From Papio anubis (lineage: Eukaryota > Chordata > Mammalia > Primates > Cercopithecidae), in contig NC_044977.1 of NCBI RefSeq assembly GCF_008728515.1, positions 170,733,139 to 170,797,138 of the forward strand: a stretch of 64,000 bases of DNA, read 5' to 3'. This document shows, piece after piece, positions 1-10,720 of the stretch. The position numbers and the translations under genes are program-made. Within the stretch, counting starts at the first letter, position 1. Every line of letters starts with the position of its first letter. The notes below the pieces were generated by a model. It saw nothing but the letters and a program-made list of their open reading frames with translations. It did no database searches and was not told the origin of the DNA.

Positions 1-174
1 CATCCTCCCACCTCAGCTTCGTGAGTAGCTGGGACTACAGGCACCACCACGCCTAGCTAATTTTTGTAGTGACAGGATTTGCATGTTGCCAAGGCTGGTC
101 TAGTACTCCTGGACTTAAGTGATCAGCCTATCTCAGCCTCTCAAAGTGCTGGGATTACCGGCATGAGCCACTGC
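1..174 (-). mobile_element. Alu fragment, cut by the window edge
   Basis: Reads as the reverse complement of an Alu. It holds the left-monomer sequence ending in the antisense form of the Alu promoter side (gtgctgggattaccggcatgagcc). The extreme 5' bases of the element are missing and the 3' part lies outside the window. It abuts old L1M sequence at about 175. Confidence 0.93.
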
Positions 175-365
175 AATTATTTAGCATATAAATTCTGTGC
201 ATATTTTGTTAGATTGCCATCTAATTGTTTAATTTTGGAGCACTAGTTTAAATAGTATTTTTTTAAAATAGCAAATTCCAATTTTTCATTGCTGGTATAT
301 AGAAAAGCAATTGATTTCAGTATTATCATTTTTGATACATGAATGCACTTTTTGATATTATTAGT
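175..365 (-). mobile_element. Old L1M ORF2 fragment, 3' side of a nested insertion
   Basis: Diverged antisense LINE-1 ORF2 sequence; the stretch around ttcattgctggtatatagaaaagc is typical of the region after the reverse transcriptase catalytic motif. The homology resumes at about 3,742 on the far side of the younger L1PA, so the two pieces were one element before that insertion. Confidence 0.7.
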
Positions 366-935
366 ATTTTCTTTTAAATTTTTTACTTAAAGTTCTGGGA
401 TACATGCGCAGAACAGGCAGGTTTGTTACATAGGTATACATGTGCCATTGTGGTTTGTTGCACCTATCAACCCATCATCAAGGTCTTAAGCCCCACATGC
501 ATTAGGTGTTTGTCCTAATGCTCTCCCTCCCCTTGCCCCCCAACACCCAACAGGACCTGGTGTGTGATGTTCCCCTCCCTGTGTCCATATGTTGTTATTG
601 TTCAACTCTCACTTATGAGTGAGAACATGCGGTGTTTGGTTTTCTGTTCCTGTGTTAGTTTGCTGAGAATGATGGCTTTCAGCTTCACCCATGTCCCTGC
701 AAAGGACATGAACTCATTCTTTTTATGGCTGCATAGCATTCCATGGTGTGTATGTGTCACATTTTCTTTATCCAGTCTATCATTGATGGGCATTTGGGTT
801 GGTTCCAAGTCTCTGCTATTGTAAATAGTGCTGCAGTAAACATACGTGTGCATGTGTCTTTATAGTAGAATGATTTATAATGCTTTGGGTATATACCCAG
901 TAATGGGATTGCTGGGTCAAATGACATTTCTGGTT

Positions 936-1337
936 CTAGATCCTTGAGGAATTGCCACATTGTCTTCCATAATGGTTGAACTGATTACACTCCCACCAAT
1001 AGTGTAAAAGCATTCCTATTTCTCCACATCCTTGCCAGCATCTGTTGTTTCCCGACTTTTTAATGATCACCGTTCTAACTGGCATGAGATGGTATCTCAT
1101 TGTGGTTTTGATTTGCCTTTTTCTAATGACCAATAATGATGCGCTTTTTTCATGTTTGTCGGCCACATAAATGTCTTCTTTTGAGAGGTGTCTGTTCAGA
1201 TCCTTTGCCCACTTTTTGATGGGGCTGTTTTTTTTCTTGTAAATTTGTTTAAGTTCCGTGTAGATTCTGGATATTAGACATTTGTCAGATGGATAGATTG
1301 CAAAAATTTTCTCCCATTCTGTAGGTTGCCTGTTCAC
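936..1337 (-). pseudogene. L1 ORF2 C-terminal fragment with zinc-knuckle-like motif
   Basis: A 133-codon open stretch from the C-terminal third of LINE-1 ORF2p. In living elements this region supports target-primed reverse transcription in the L1 ribonucleoprotein. The Cys-rich motif C-x3-C-x7-H-x4-C is kept at residues C100, C104, H112 and C117 of the open frame. Upstream and downstream frames are displaced, so this is a decayed fragment of the L1PA copy and not a gene. Its start codon is incidental. Confidence 0.85.
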
Positions 1338-1755
1338 TCTGATGATAGTTTCTTTTGCTGTGCAGAAGTTCTTTAGTTTAATTAGATCTCATTTGTCAAT
1401 TTTGGCTTTCGTTGCCATTGCTTTTGGTGTTTTAGTCATGAAGTCTTTGCCCATGCCTATGTCCTGAATGGTATTGCCTAGGTTTTCTTCTAGGGTTTTT
1501 ATGGTTTTGGGTTTTACATTTATGTCTTTAATCCATCTTGAGTTAATTTTTGAATAAGTTGTAAGGAGGGGTTCCAGTTTCAGTTTTCTGCATATAGCTA
1601 GCCAGTTTTCCCAGCACCATTTATTAAATAGGGAATCCTTTCCCCATTGCTTGTTTTTGTCAGGTTTGTCAAAGATTAGATGGCTGTAGATGTGTGATGT
1701 TATTTATGAGGTCTTTTCTGTTCCATTGTTCTATATATCTGTTTTGATACCAATA

Positions 1756-1983
1756 TCATGCTGTTTTGGTTACTGTAGCCTTGTAGTATAGTTTGAAGTC
1801 AGGCAGCATGATGCCTCCAGCTTTGTTCTTTTTGCTTATGATTGTCTTGACTATATGGGCTCTTTTTTGGTTCCATATGAAATTTAAAGTAGTTTTTTCT
1901 AATTCTATGAAGAAAGTCAATGGTAGCTTGATGGGAATAGCATTGAACCTATAAATTACTTTGGGCAGTATGGTCATTTTCAC
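1756..1983 (-). pseudogene. L1 ORF2 fragment after the reverse transcriptase
   Basis: A 75-codon remnant of the ORF2 region between the reverse transcriptase and the C-terminal domain. It carries conserved family residues such as the PLTFFIELEKTTLNFIWNQK stretch followed by the AGG-x-x-LPDFKLYY block. It is separated by frameshifts and stops from the reverse transcriptase fragment at 2,162-2,710 and the C-terminal fragment at 936-1,337. It belongs to the same inactive L1PA copy. Confidence 0.8.
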
Positions 1984-2161
1984 AATATCAATTCTTCCTA
2001 TCCATGAGCATGGAATGTTTTTCCATTTGTTTGTGTCCTCTCATTTCCTTGAGCAGTGTTTTGTAGTTCTCCTTGAAGAGGTCCTTCACGTCCCTTGTAA
2101 ATTGTATTCCTAGGTATTTTATTCTCTTTATAGCAATTGTGAATGGGAGTTCACTCATGAT

Positions 2162-2710
2162 TTAGCTCTCTGCTTGTCTATTGTTGGTATATAGGATTGC
2201 TTGTGATTTTTGCACATTGATTTTGTATTCTGAGACTTTGCTGAAGTTGCTTATCAGCTTAAGGAGTTTTGGGTCTGAGATGGTGGGGTTTTCTAAATAT
2301 ACAATCATGTCGTCTGCAAACAGAGAAACTTTGACTTCCTGTCTTCTTATTTGAATACCCATTATTTCTTTCTCTTGGCTGATTACCCTGATCAGAATTT
2401 CCGATGCTATGTTCAATAGGAGTGGTGAGAGAAGGCATTCTTGTCTTGTGCCGGTTTTCAAAGGGAATGCTTCCAGCTTTTGCCCATTCAGTATGATATT
2501 GGTTGTGGGCTTGTCATACATAAGTCTTATTATTTTGAGATATGTTTTATCAATACATGGTTTATTGAGAGTTTTTAATATGAAGGGATGTTGAGTTTTA
2601 TCAAAGGCCTTTTCTGCATCTATTGAGATAATCATGTGGGTTTTGTCATTGGTTCTGTTTATGTGATGAATTATGTTTATTGATTTGCACATGTTGAACC
2701 AGCCTTGCAT
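2162..2710 (-). pseudogene. L1 ORF2 reverse transcriptase fragment, catalytic aspartates kept
   Basis: The longest open frame of this L1PA copy, 182 codons, covers the palm of the LINE-1 reverse transcriptase. The first catalytic aspartate lies in SIDAEKAFDK (D31) and the F-A-D-D motif at residues 131-134 is intact. The conserved motif between them is damaged: TGTRQGCPLSPLL reads TGTRQECLLSPLL, with Gly to Glu and Pro to Leu changes. Frames before and after are shifted, so no full protein can be made. The first Met is incidental. Confidence 0.87.
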
Positions 2711-3120
2711 CCCAGGGATGAAGCCAACTTGATCGTAGTGGATAAACTTTTTGATGTGTTGCTGGATTCAGATTGCCAGTATTTATTTTCGCATTGGTGT
2801 TCATTAGGGATACTGACCTGAAATTTTCTTTTTTTGTTGAATCTCTATCAGGTTTTCGTATCAGGATGATGCTGGCCTCCTAAAATGTGTTAGGGAGGAG
2901 TCCCTCTTTTTCTGTTGTTTGGAATAGTTTCAGAAGGCATGGTACCAGCTCCTCTTTGTACCTCTGGTAGAGTTTGGCTGTAGATCTCTCTGGTCCTGGG
3001 CTTTTTTTTTTGGTTGGCAGGCTATTAATTACTGTCTCAATTTCCCAGAACTTGTTGTTGGATTATTCATGGATTCAACTTCTTTCTGGTTTAGTCTTGG
3101 GAGGGTATATTTATCCATTT

Positions 3121-3156
3121 CCATGTACAGTTCCATGTACAATTCCATGTACAGGA
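3121..3156. repeat. 12-bp tandem triplication inside L1 ORF2
   Basis: Three adjacent copies of ccatgtacagtt with small changes (agtt, aatt, agga endings) at 3,121-3,132, 3,133-3,144 and 3,145-3,156. In the antisense ORF2 frame this gives repeated Tyr-Met-Glu-Leu units just upstream of the reverse transcriptase. Other L1 copies in the window (for example near 63,095) lack it, so it arose in this copy. Confidence 0.9.
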
Positions 3157-3235
3157 ATTTATCCATTTCTTCTACATATTCTAGTTTATTTGCATAGAGG
3201 TGTTTATAGTATTCTCTGATGGTTGTTTGTATTTC

Positions 3236-3741
3236 AGACCACAGTGCAATCAAATTAGAACTCAGGATTAAGAAACTCACTGAAAACTGCACAGCTACAT
3301 GGAAAATGAACAACATGCTCCTGAATGACTCCTGGGTAAATAACAAAATTAGGGCAGAAATAAAGAATTCTTTGAATCCAATGAGAACAAAGAGACAATG
3401 TACCAGAATCTCTGGGACACAGCTAAAGCAATGTTAAGAGGGAAATTTATAGCATCCTATGCCCACATCAGAAAGCTAGAAAGATCTGAAATTGATACCC
3501 CAACATCACAATTAAAATAACTAGAGAAGCAAGGGCAAACAAATTCAAAAGCTAGCGGAAGACAAGAAATAACAAGCTCAGAGCAGAAATGAAGGAAATA
3601 GACACAGAAAAACCTCCAAAAAATCAATGAATCCAGGAGCTAGTTTTTTTTGAAAAAGTTAACAAAATAGACTGCTAGCCAGACTAATAAAGAAGAAAAA
3701 AGAGAAGAATCAAACAGACATAATAAAGGGGATACTACCAC
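3236..3741 (+). mobile_element. Inverted 5' segment of the same L1PA (twin priming)
   Basis: Here the L1 sequence runs in the plus sense. It begins at the end of the endonuclease domain (SDHSAIKLELRIKKL encoded from about 3,234) and ends at gggatactaccact, about 3,741. In L1 coordinates this stretch lies immediately upstream of the point where the minus-strand segment begins at 3,235 (the EIQTTIREYYK coding region). Inverted 5' part, adjacent breakpoints and a two-base overlap (tc at 3,234-3,235) are the signature of twin priming during one retrotransposition event. Confidence 0.92.
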
Positions 3742-6700
3742 TATTAGTGATTTTAACCTTATATCCTGTTACCTTGTTATGATCACTTGTTAGTTACAGG
3801 AGTTTTTTGTTGATTTTTTTTTTTTTTGGAGAGGTGAATTTTCTACATGCACATTCATGTTGTGTGTAAATAAAGACAGATTTGTTTCTTCTTTCCCAAT
3901 CCGTATCTCTTTATTTCCTTTTTTCTTATTGTACCGGCTAGAATTTCCAGTATAATGTTGGACAGAATTTGTGAAAGAGGACACCCTTGCTGTTTCCTAT
4001 TATAGAGGGAAACCATCCAGCTTCTCATGTTTAATTATGATATTAGCCGTAAGTTTTTGGTAGATGTTCTTTATAAAGTTGAGTAAGCTTCCCTATTCTT
4101 AGCTTGATGAAAATTTTTAAAATGAATATGTGTTGGATTTTGTGAACACTTTTTCTGCATTACTTAATATAATACTATTTTCTTCTTTAAACTGTTGATT
4201 GTCGTGTCATTTTGGAGAATTGATGCTTTTATCATTGTGTAATATTTCTCTTTATCTCTGATAATTATTTCTTTTGTTCTGCAATCTGCTTTGCCTGAAA
4301 TTAATATAGCTATTCCAGCTTTCTTTTGATTAGTGTAGCATGGCATAGCCTTTTCTATTCCTTTACTTTTAACCTTCTGAGTCGTTATATTTAAAATGAG
4401 TTGCCTGTAGACAAAATACAGCTGGATATTTTTTAATCCCCTCTTAGAACCTGTTTAATTAGTATATTTAGACCATTCACATTTAAAATTATTATTGATA
4501 TAATTTGATTAATAACAACCATGTTTGTAACTATTTTTTCCACTTGTTCTTTGTTTCTTCCTCCTCATCTTCTTCTGCCTTATCTGGTTTGAATTGCACA
4601 TTTTAAATGATTTAATGTTATATTCTCTCTTGGCATATTAACTATACTTGTTTAAAAATTTTTGTAACGATGGCCCTAGATACTGTAGTATATATTTATA
4701 ACTAATGTAAGTCTACGTTCAATTAACTCTATACCACTCCATGGGTAGGACAAGTATCTTGTAACAAACTTTTCCCAATTTCTTCCTCCTATCTTTTATA
4801 AAATTGTTATCATTCATTTCACTTATCCTTATGCTAAAATCACTCAATACATTGTTACTATTACTACTTTGAGCAAACATTTATCCATTAGATCAATTAA
4901 GAATAAAGAAAACAGATTACAATTTACCTTTATATATTCCTCCTATGATGATTTTTCCTTTCATGTGGACATCTAAGTGTTAGAACTATCTAATTTTTCT
5001 TCTCTGTGAAGTACTTCTTTTAACATCTCTTTTAGAGCAGGTCTGCTGACAATAAATTCTCTCAGTTTTTATTTGTCTGACTAAGTCTTTATTCTTCTCT
5101 TCTTGAAGAATAATTTTCTGGATATAGAATTCTATGTTGGTGGGTTTCTTTCTTTCAGCACATTAAAATTTTCACTCTCTTCTTGATTCCATGGCATCTG
5201 ATGAGTAGCCTGCTGTATTTCTTATCTTTTTCCTCCAGTAGGTAAGGTATTTAATTTCCTTAGCTTCTTTCAAGATTTTTTCTTTGTCTTTAGTTTTCTG
5301 CAGTTTGAATAACATACATGTGGGTGAGACATTTTGATATTTATCCTGACTGGCATTCTTTGCATTTCCTGTATCTATGGTTTAGTGATTGTCATTAATT
5401 TTCAAAAATTTTCATCTATTATTCAGTTCAACACTTTTTGTTTGTTTTTTGCTTACTTCTCTCTTCTTCTGGTATTTCAACTATATTTATGATACATCCT
5501 GTAAAACTGTCCCACAGTTCTTAGATGTTCTGTTCTATTTTTTTTTCATTCCTTTTTCTCTTTGTATTTTAGTTTGGAAAGTTTCTATTGACCTAGTTTC
5601 AAGTTTACTAATTGTTTCTTTTGCCATGTTTAATCTACTGATGAAGCCATCAAAAATGTTCAGCATTCTTTATTTTGGTTATGGTGCTTCTGATTTCTAG
5701 CATTTCTGTTTGACTCTTTCTTAGAGTCTCCATCTCTCTATCTGTTAATATTATTCATCTGTTCTTGTATGTTGTCTACTTTTTCCATTAGAGCTCTTAA
5801 CATATTAAACATATTTATTTTAAATTCTCCATCTGATAATTCTATAATCTGTGTCTGGTTCTGATGCTTACTTTGTCTCTTCAGACTGTTTTCTCTGCCT
5901 TTCAGCATGCCTTGTAATTTTTTGTTGAAAGCTAGACATAATAAATTGGTTAATAGTAAATCAACATTTAGTGTAAGTTTTATGTTAAGTTGGCTAAGAA
6001 CTGGGCTATATTTCATGCTTTTTGTAGCTGTGGTTACCAAAGGCTTCAAATTCCTCTGGTGTCATTGTTTTTGTCTTCTTATTGTCTTTGAACTTCCTTA
6101 AGAACTCCTCCTCTGAGTGCATCTTGCAACTCTTATAGTTTTAATTCACCATCCCACCAGAGTTCTGTTGTTGTCGTGGTAAGGTATGGGACAGGGAAAG
6201 CATTCTATAATCTTATGATTAATTTTTATTCTTTTTCTGAGCCTGTGTTTCGGGACCATGACCTTTTCAAATGTTTTTTAGTTTATCTTTCCTAACCCCT
6301 ACTCTTTAGATGAGACAGATTAGAGGAGGATGAAGTCAGAGAAGCCCTTCCACTGGGTGGGATGAAGCTCTTACAGTATCTTTCCCCCTGGAGAAGAGGC
6401 TTTTGTTATGGAGAACACTCTGGGCATATTTCACAATAATTACTCTTTCTGCTTTCTCTTCCTAGAGTCATGAGGGGCTTCTTGGATCTTCACTGTGAGA
6501 CATTGATAGGACTACTGAAGGCAAAGCCTACCAAGGGACAGTGCCCCCAAGATATTCTCATTCTCACGTTAGTACACGCTCAGTCTCCAGCAACCTAGAT
6601 TCACCTGTCTCTCCAGATTTCAGGGTGGTGACTTGCCTTGCAACCTCAGTTCTCTAATATATCTAAGATATGTTATTGACTTTTAGTTTGTTCAGCCTTT

Positions 6701-6770
6701 GCTTGTTATAAGGATGGTGTGACGACTCCTGAGCTCTTCACTTGTCAAAACTAAAACTGAAAATCAGTTT
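3742..6770 (-). mobile_element. Old L1M element: ORF2 reverse transcriptase, endonuclease, ORF1 and 5' UTR remnants
   Basis: Diverged antisense LINE-1. ORF2 homology resumes at 3,742 exactly where the L1PA ends. It passes through the endonuclease region (tttagaccattcacatttaa near 4,469) and then into the 5' part typical of L1M elements (ctgataattctataatctg near 5,833; tttcagcatgccttgtaatt near 5,901; the 5' UTR stretch at 6,300-6,770). No long frame survives. It carries a T-run at 3,818-3,832 that grew inside the element. Confidence 0.85.
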
Positions 6771-7510
6771 ATTTATATTCCTGTTAGCAAATTTGAATGA
6801 CTTGCTTTGTCCTGGACTAGCTATTTGCAGACGTTCCTCTATCTGTGGAGTACAAGGTGGGCGGTGGGAATAGATGAGTTTCCAGGGTTTTTCTGCTTCT
6901 TCTTCTTCCTTTGTTGCTACCATGATGGATTGTTTCTTGCTGATAAAGCTGTGTAGCTGGCCTTCCTTTGACTCTAAGAAACTGACTGGACTTTGGAATG
7001 CTTCTATCACCATTCCTGAACTCCTTCGCTGGCTGCTACTACCAGAAGATATAGTCCCTGTCTTTCAAAATGTTCTTTCTTCTTCTTCTTCTTTTTTTTT
7101 TTTAAGGTGTCACTTTTTGAGATTTGTCTTCTCTGGGTTCTACTCCAAATTTTCATGCCTTTCTCTACCTTCTCCAGCAATTATGCCCTGTTATATTTAA
7201 TTTGTTAAAATAGGTCTTCCTTAGAGTCAAGTATTTGTTGATTTCTGACATTTGATCCCAAAAGCCCTCCTCTCTATTCCCTGCTCTTCCCCAGTACACT
7301 GTGACAGCTTCCTGCACAGGACTTGCTGATCTCAGTTTCTTTTGGCCACACTTATACATAATTTGGAGTTTGTGGATTTTTCTCTGTCTCCTACTTTCAC
7401 CAAAAATGTATTTCATCACTTTATTTTTGTTCTCCTTGTTGCTCTATTTGGTTTCCAGGAGGAGAAGTGGGATGATCCAAAACTAAGCAGTCACCATGTT
7501 TCTAACCTCT
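6771..7510 (-). mobile_element. Probable distal 5' UTR of the old L1M
   Basis: Follows the recognisable L1M 5' UTR without a visible boundary and has the same pyrimidine-rich antisense character, including a TTC-rich run at about 7,076-7,104. I cannot match it to a consensus from memory; it could be unique flank. Short open frames here have no recognisable domain. Confidence 0.4.
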
Positions 7511-8308
7511 GTTCCAAATTTGGAAATAACAAGAAACATTAAGAAACAATGGGAAGATGAATGCCAGGGTCACTGTGTTGCCTGATGTGGAATGCAGTGT
7601 AAATGGTGCCCTCTGGAGTGGCATAATGCAATAGCCTTTCTAAGTACACAGCCTTCTCTCTGTACCTTACTCCTGTGACCTAAAAATCGTGTGTTCTTTT
7701 GCTTCTCACTGTTATATGCTCCCCATTTGAATTTTGACAAAGAAACAGTTAGTGATATGAATGCAAAGTAATTTGCTCTTACTTGGAAGTGTCAGGCATT
7801 GAGAGCTTGACTTTAATGAGATAATACCGGTGAGAAAGGCAATTAAACTTGTTTTTACTTTGCCAGAATTTGTTTTTCCTTCATCTATGAACCGTGACTA
7901 TAAACAAATGATTGTAAATGATTCTAAAGTTCCCTCCATTTACCTTAACACCCATATATTCACATAGGGAGACTGCTTTTTCTATGTACACAGGCAGTCC
8001 AATAAAGTGTTTAGGAGAGAAATATTTCTTCAGTAGTCTATGCCAGTTTCCTTCTGCAAGGCAGACAATTTTAAAATAAAAATACTTTCAGTCAATATGG
8101 TTTTCACATTGCTTCTGACTAATTACTTACACAGCAATATCAAATATTTTAAATACATTTTCATTTACATATAATTAACTATACCCATGTAATTTGTGTT
8201 TAAAAGAAATCTGGTTATTTATTTAAGGAGCTAAAAGAAACATCAAAATCTGTTCTCAATAAAAATGATTTTATGGAGTTTTTTAAAAGAATGTGTGTTG
8301 AAGGAGAA
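7511..8308. other. Unassigned AT-rich sequence
   Basis: No recognisable coding frame, RNA gene or repeat. It is ordinary AT-rich intergenic or intronic-like DNA. Confidence 0.5.
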
Positions 8309-8350
8309 ATTTGGTGTCAGTCATATTTCATTTGGTGTCAGTCATATTTT
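8309..8350. repeat. Two-copy 21-bp tandem duplication
   Basis: The unit atttggtgtcagtcatattt(c/t) occurs at 8,309-8,329 and 8,330-8,350, differing at the last base only. Confidence 0.93.
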
Positions 8351-8393
8351 ATTACAAAATTAGGAATAAATGGCATAGTTTTCAGTGCCTCTT

Positions 8394-8533
8394 TAACTCT
8401 TCCATGGAGCTAGTTTACTTTGACCTATACAGCTCTGTTTAACCATAATGCATTAGTTCTTGCTAACTCTTCCATGGAGCTAGTTTATTTTGACCTATAC
8501 AGCTCTATTTAACCATAATGCATTAGTTCTTTA
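8394..8533. repeat. Two-copy 70-bp tandem duplication
   Basis: The block starting taactcttccatggagctag at 8,394 is repeated at 8,464 with a period of 70. About 66 bases align with two differences (tttactttg/tttattttg and ctctgttt/ctctattt), so the duplication is fairly recent. It lies 45 bp after the 21-bp duplication. Confidence 0.93.
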
Positions 8534-9709
8534 GCTGCCTAAATACATTTCCAGAGCCTCTCCACACCTGGATGACTTAATCAAGCTTTTCTAGTTCTAA
8601 GAAATATGATCTGGGTAGTGATTTTGCAACTGGAAACAAAATGGTCAAAACCACAGACTCTAGAAAAAGAAGCCAGGATAGGCTAGGTGTTCTTTACCAA
8701 TTACTCATCAAACAAGTAAAACCAGCAGGGGAAATAAGGTGCCAGAAAACACAAGGAAGATCCCAGAAAGCTCCTCCACAGTAGCCAGCCTGGAAAAGAG
8801 TTAAGACATAGGGGGCAGAGATAGGGACGCACAAAGCCCATGTGCTTTCTTGGTCTGAACAAATGGTTTAAGCCTTTGGAGAAATGGAGAGAATTCTGGG
8901 TATAGACACAAGGTTTAGGAAAAAATAAAGGGGAAAGATTCGCTTTCATTTTCAAAACTAGATAAACAATTCCCTTAGAATTGGGAAAGTGGAGACAGGA
9001 AATAATGAAGTAGAAAGTCCTTGAGCCCAACTTCCTGGACAGAACCATTAGGAAGGAAGTAGCCTCTAAGAAGGAACCCATGCTTGGTTCAACGCTCTGC
9101 TGCTGCTTTCTTGAAAATCATAATGATTTTATCTTTGAACTTGATGGGAAAATGCAGAATGCCCATTAGCAGAGAACCCATTTGCCAATGCACCATGAGC
9201 TCAGAATTCTAATGGCCTCAAAATAAGTCCTGTTATGTCTGTAACTGAAGAAGCAGGGGTCACTGACACCCCCCAAGAGTCCATAATTTTATTGGAACTA
9301 CAACTTGCTTCAAGGCAGATAAAAAAGGGAATAGCATTCTTGAGAAACACTGATGATCAAAAGCAAGGAATTCACTTCCATTCTCCTTTCCCCAAGTTAT
9401 TATTTTTAAAGCACTGGACAGCAGTGTATTTTTAAAAATACACTTCTGAAAAACACTAAAGGTATCCATATTAAGGAAAAAATCAACAATGCCTTTTGAC
9501 CTAAAAGACTCAAGGTTTTGTTAAGTCCGTACATCTTAGACCTTCAGACTCAATTAGAAGCGCTGCTTTTATAAAGGAATAGCATGGCAGATGTGGTGCC
9601 GAACGAGCTAGTGACTGTTTTCCCTCAGCCAATTTTCCTTCTACCAAACTTGCCTGTTTATATTTTGTTTGGGTATCTACTTTCCACCATTACGCCCTGT
9701 TTTGAGGGC
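8534..9709. other. Unassigned sequence without recognised gene
   Basis: No known repeat recognised. A 126-codon minus-strand open frame at 8,701-9,081 shows no domain I recognise and is rich in Phe, Leu and Ser, as expected for a chance frame in AT-rich DNA. Confidence 0.5.
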
Positions 9710-9874
9710 AAGCCTTCTTGAACTTCAATGTGCCTAGGAGTCACCTGAGGAGCTAGCTAAAATGCAAATTCTGACACAGTAGGTCTGGGAAGGAGCCTGG
9801 TAATCTGCATTTCTAACAGGCTCCCCAGTAGAGCCAGTTCTGCACCTCTATGAAGCACATTTTGAGGAGTAAGA
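9710..9874 (+). mobile_element. MER5A-like hAT-Charlie MITE
   Basis: Matches the MER5A layout from the terminal region through ggagtcacctgaggagct and cagtaggtctgggaagga to the other end (cacattttgaggagtaag). It is a diverged, non-autonomous DNA transposon. No clear 8-bp target duplication was found. Confidence 0.8.
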
Positions 9875-9988
9875 CTTCAGGGAATGCAAACCCAATTTCC
9901 AGTTCCAAGATGTGGATCCGGAGTAGCCAACACCAAACGTGGCAATCTCATTCCCCTTGTCAATGTTTACATTAGAAATGGGAATGTG

Positions 9989-10298
9989 GGCCAGGCACGG
10001 TGGCTCACACCTGTAATCCCAACCCTCTGGGAGGCCGAGGTAGGTGGATCACCAGTTCAGGAGTTGAAGACCAGCCTGGTCAACATGGTGAAACCCTGTA
10101 TCTACTAAAAATACAAAACTTAGCTGGGCATGGTGGCGGATACCTGCAGTCCCAGCTACTAGGGAGGCTGAAGCAAGAGAATCGTATGAACCAGGGAGGC
10201 AGAGGTTGCAGTGAGCTAAGATCGCACCATTGCACTCCAGCCTGGGTGACAGGGTGAGACTCCATCTCAAAAAAAAAAAAAAAGAAAAAAAAAAGAAA
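9989..10298 (+). mobile_element. Alu (AluS-like), full length
   Basis: Starts ggccaggcacggtggctcac, has both monomers and the middle A-rich linker, and ends in an A-rich tail with a few G interruptions. Flanked by a 14-bp target-site duplication: gaaatgggaatgtg at 9,975-9,988 and gaaacgagaatgtg at 10,299-10,312 (12 of 14 match). Confidence 0.96.
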
Positions 10299-10312
10299 GA
10301 AACGAGAATGTG

Positions 10313-10720
10313 ACCCAATTGCAGCCAATATGAGACAAAGGGAATTCTACTGGGTGGATTTTGAGAACAGCTTACTGCTCCTAAATAAGCAATGAAGAGA
10401 TGTTCTCTCCCTTCTCTTCTCTGTGTTGGGCATCATTGTGAGTCCTGGAGATTCAGTGGCCATCTTGGGACCATAAGGTGAGCAGCGTGTGCACAAAGCT
10501 ACTTCACTGAGGAAGGCACCATGGGAGCACAGAAAGAGCCCAGTCTAGATGCAACTGCTGACCGTGGAGCCATCTGATCACAGAGCTGGCCCCAAATCAG
10601 GACTTTATGTGGAGTGAGAGTATGTTTCTCAAGCCCACTTGCTTTGGGGTTCCTGTTACTTGCAGCCACTGCATCCCAATTCAGGAGGATAAACTCAAAA
10701 ACAGCTCCCCTGTTAATGAT
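10313..10720 (+). repeat. Possible old LTR or transposon remnant, family not assigned
   Basis: The text has a repeat-like feel (gccatcttgggaccataagg near 10,461; gttcctgttacttgcagcca near 10,651), resembling the tail of ancient LTR-type elements. I cannot name the family from memory, and it could be unique. Confidence 0.35.

Larger units (their letters stand above)
366..3235 (-). mobile_element. L1PA-type LINE-1, 3' segment (ORF2 reverse transcriptase to 3' end)
   Basis: Antisense LINE-1 with an A-tail (T-rich at 366-385), 3' UTR, and ORF2 from the region just before the reverse transcriptase to the C terminus. The 3' UTR text (cccatcatcaaggtcttaag, then gcattaggtgtttgtcctaa) suggests an older L1PA subfamily rather than L1HS. 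ORF2 is broken into short frames by stops and frameshifts. At 3,235 the element switches orientation (see the inverted 5' segment). Confidence 0.95.

Noticed and set aside
2162..2710. Functional reverse transcriptase gene
   Set aside because: Catalytic aspartates remain, but the ORF2 frame is broken on both sides, a conserved Gly and Pro are changed and the 5' part is inverted.
8701..9081. 126-codon minus-strand frame as a gene
   Set aside because: No recognisable motif. Its Phe/Leu/Ser-rich composition fits chance translation of AT-rich DNA.
10000..10328. Several 70-90 codon frames on both strands
   Set aside because: They are translations of an Alu and its A-tail.
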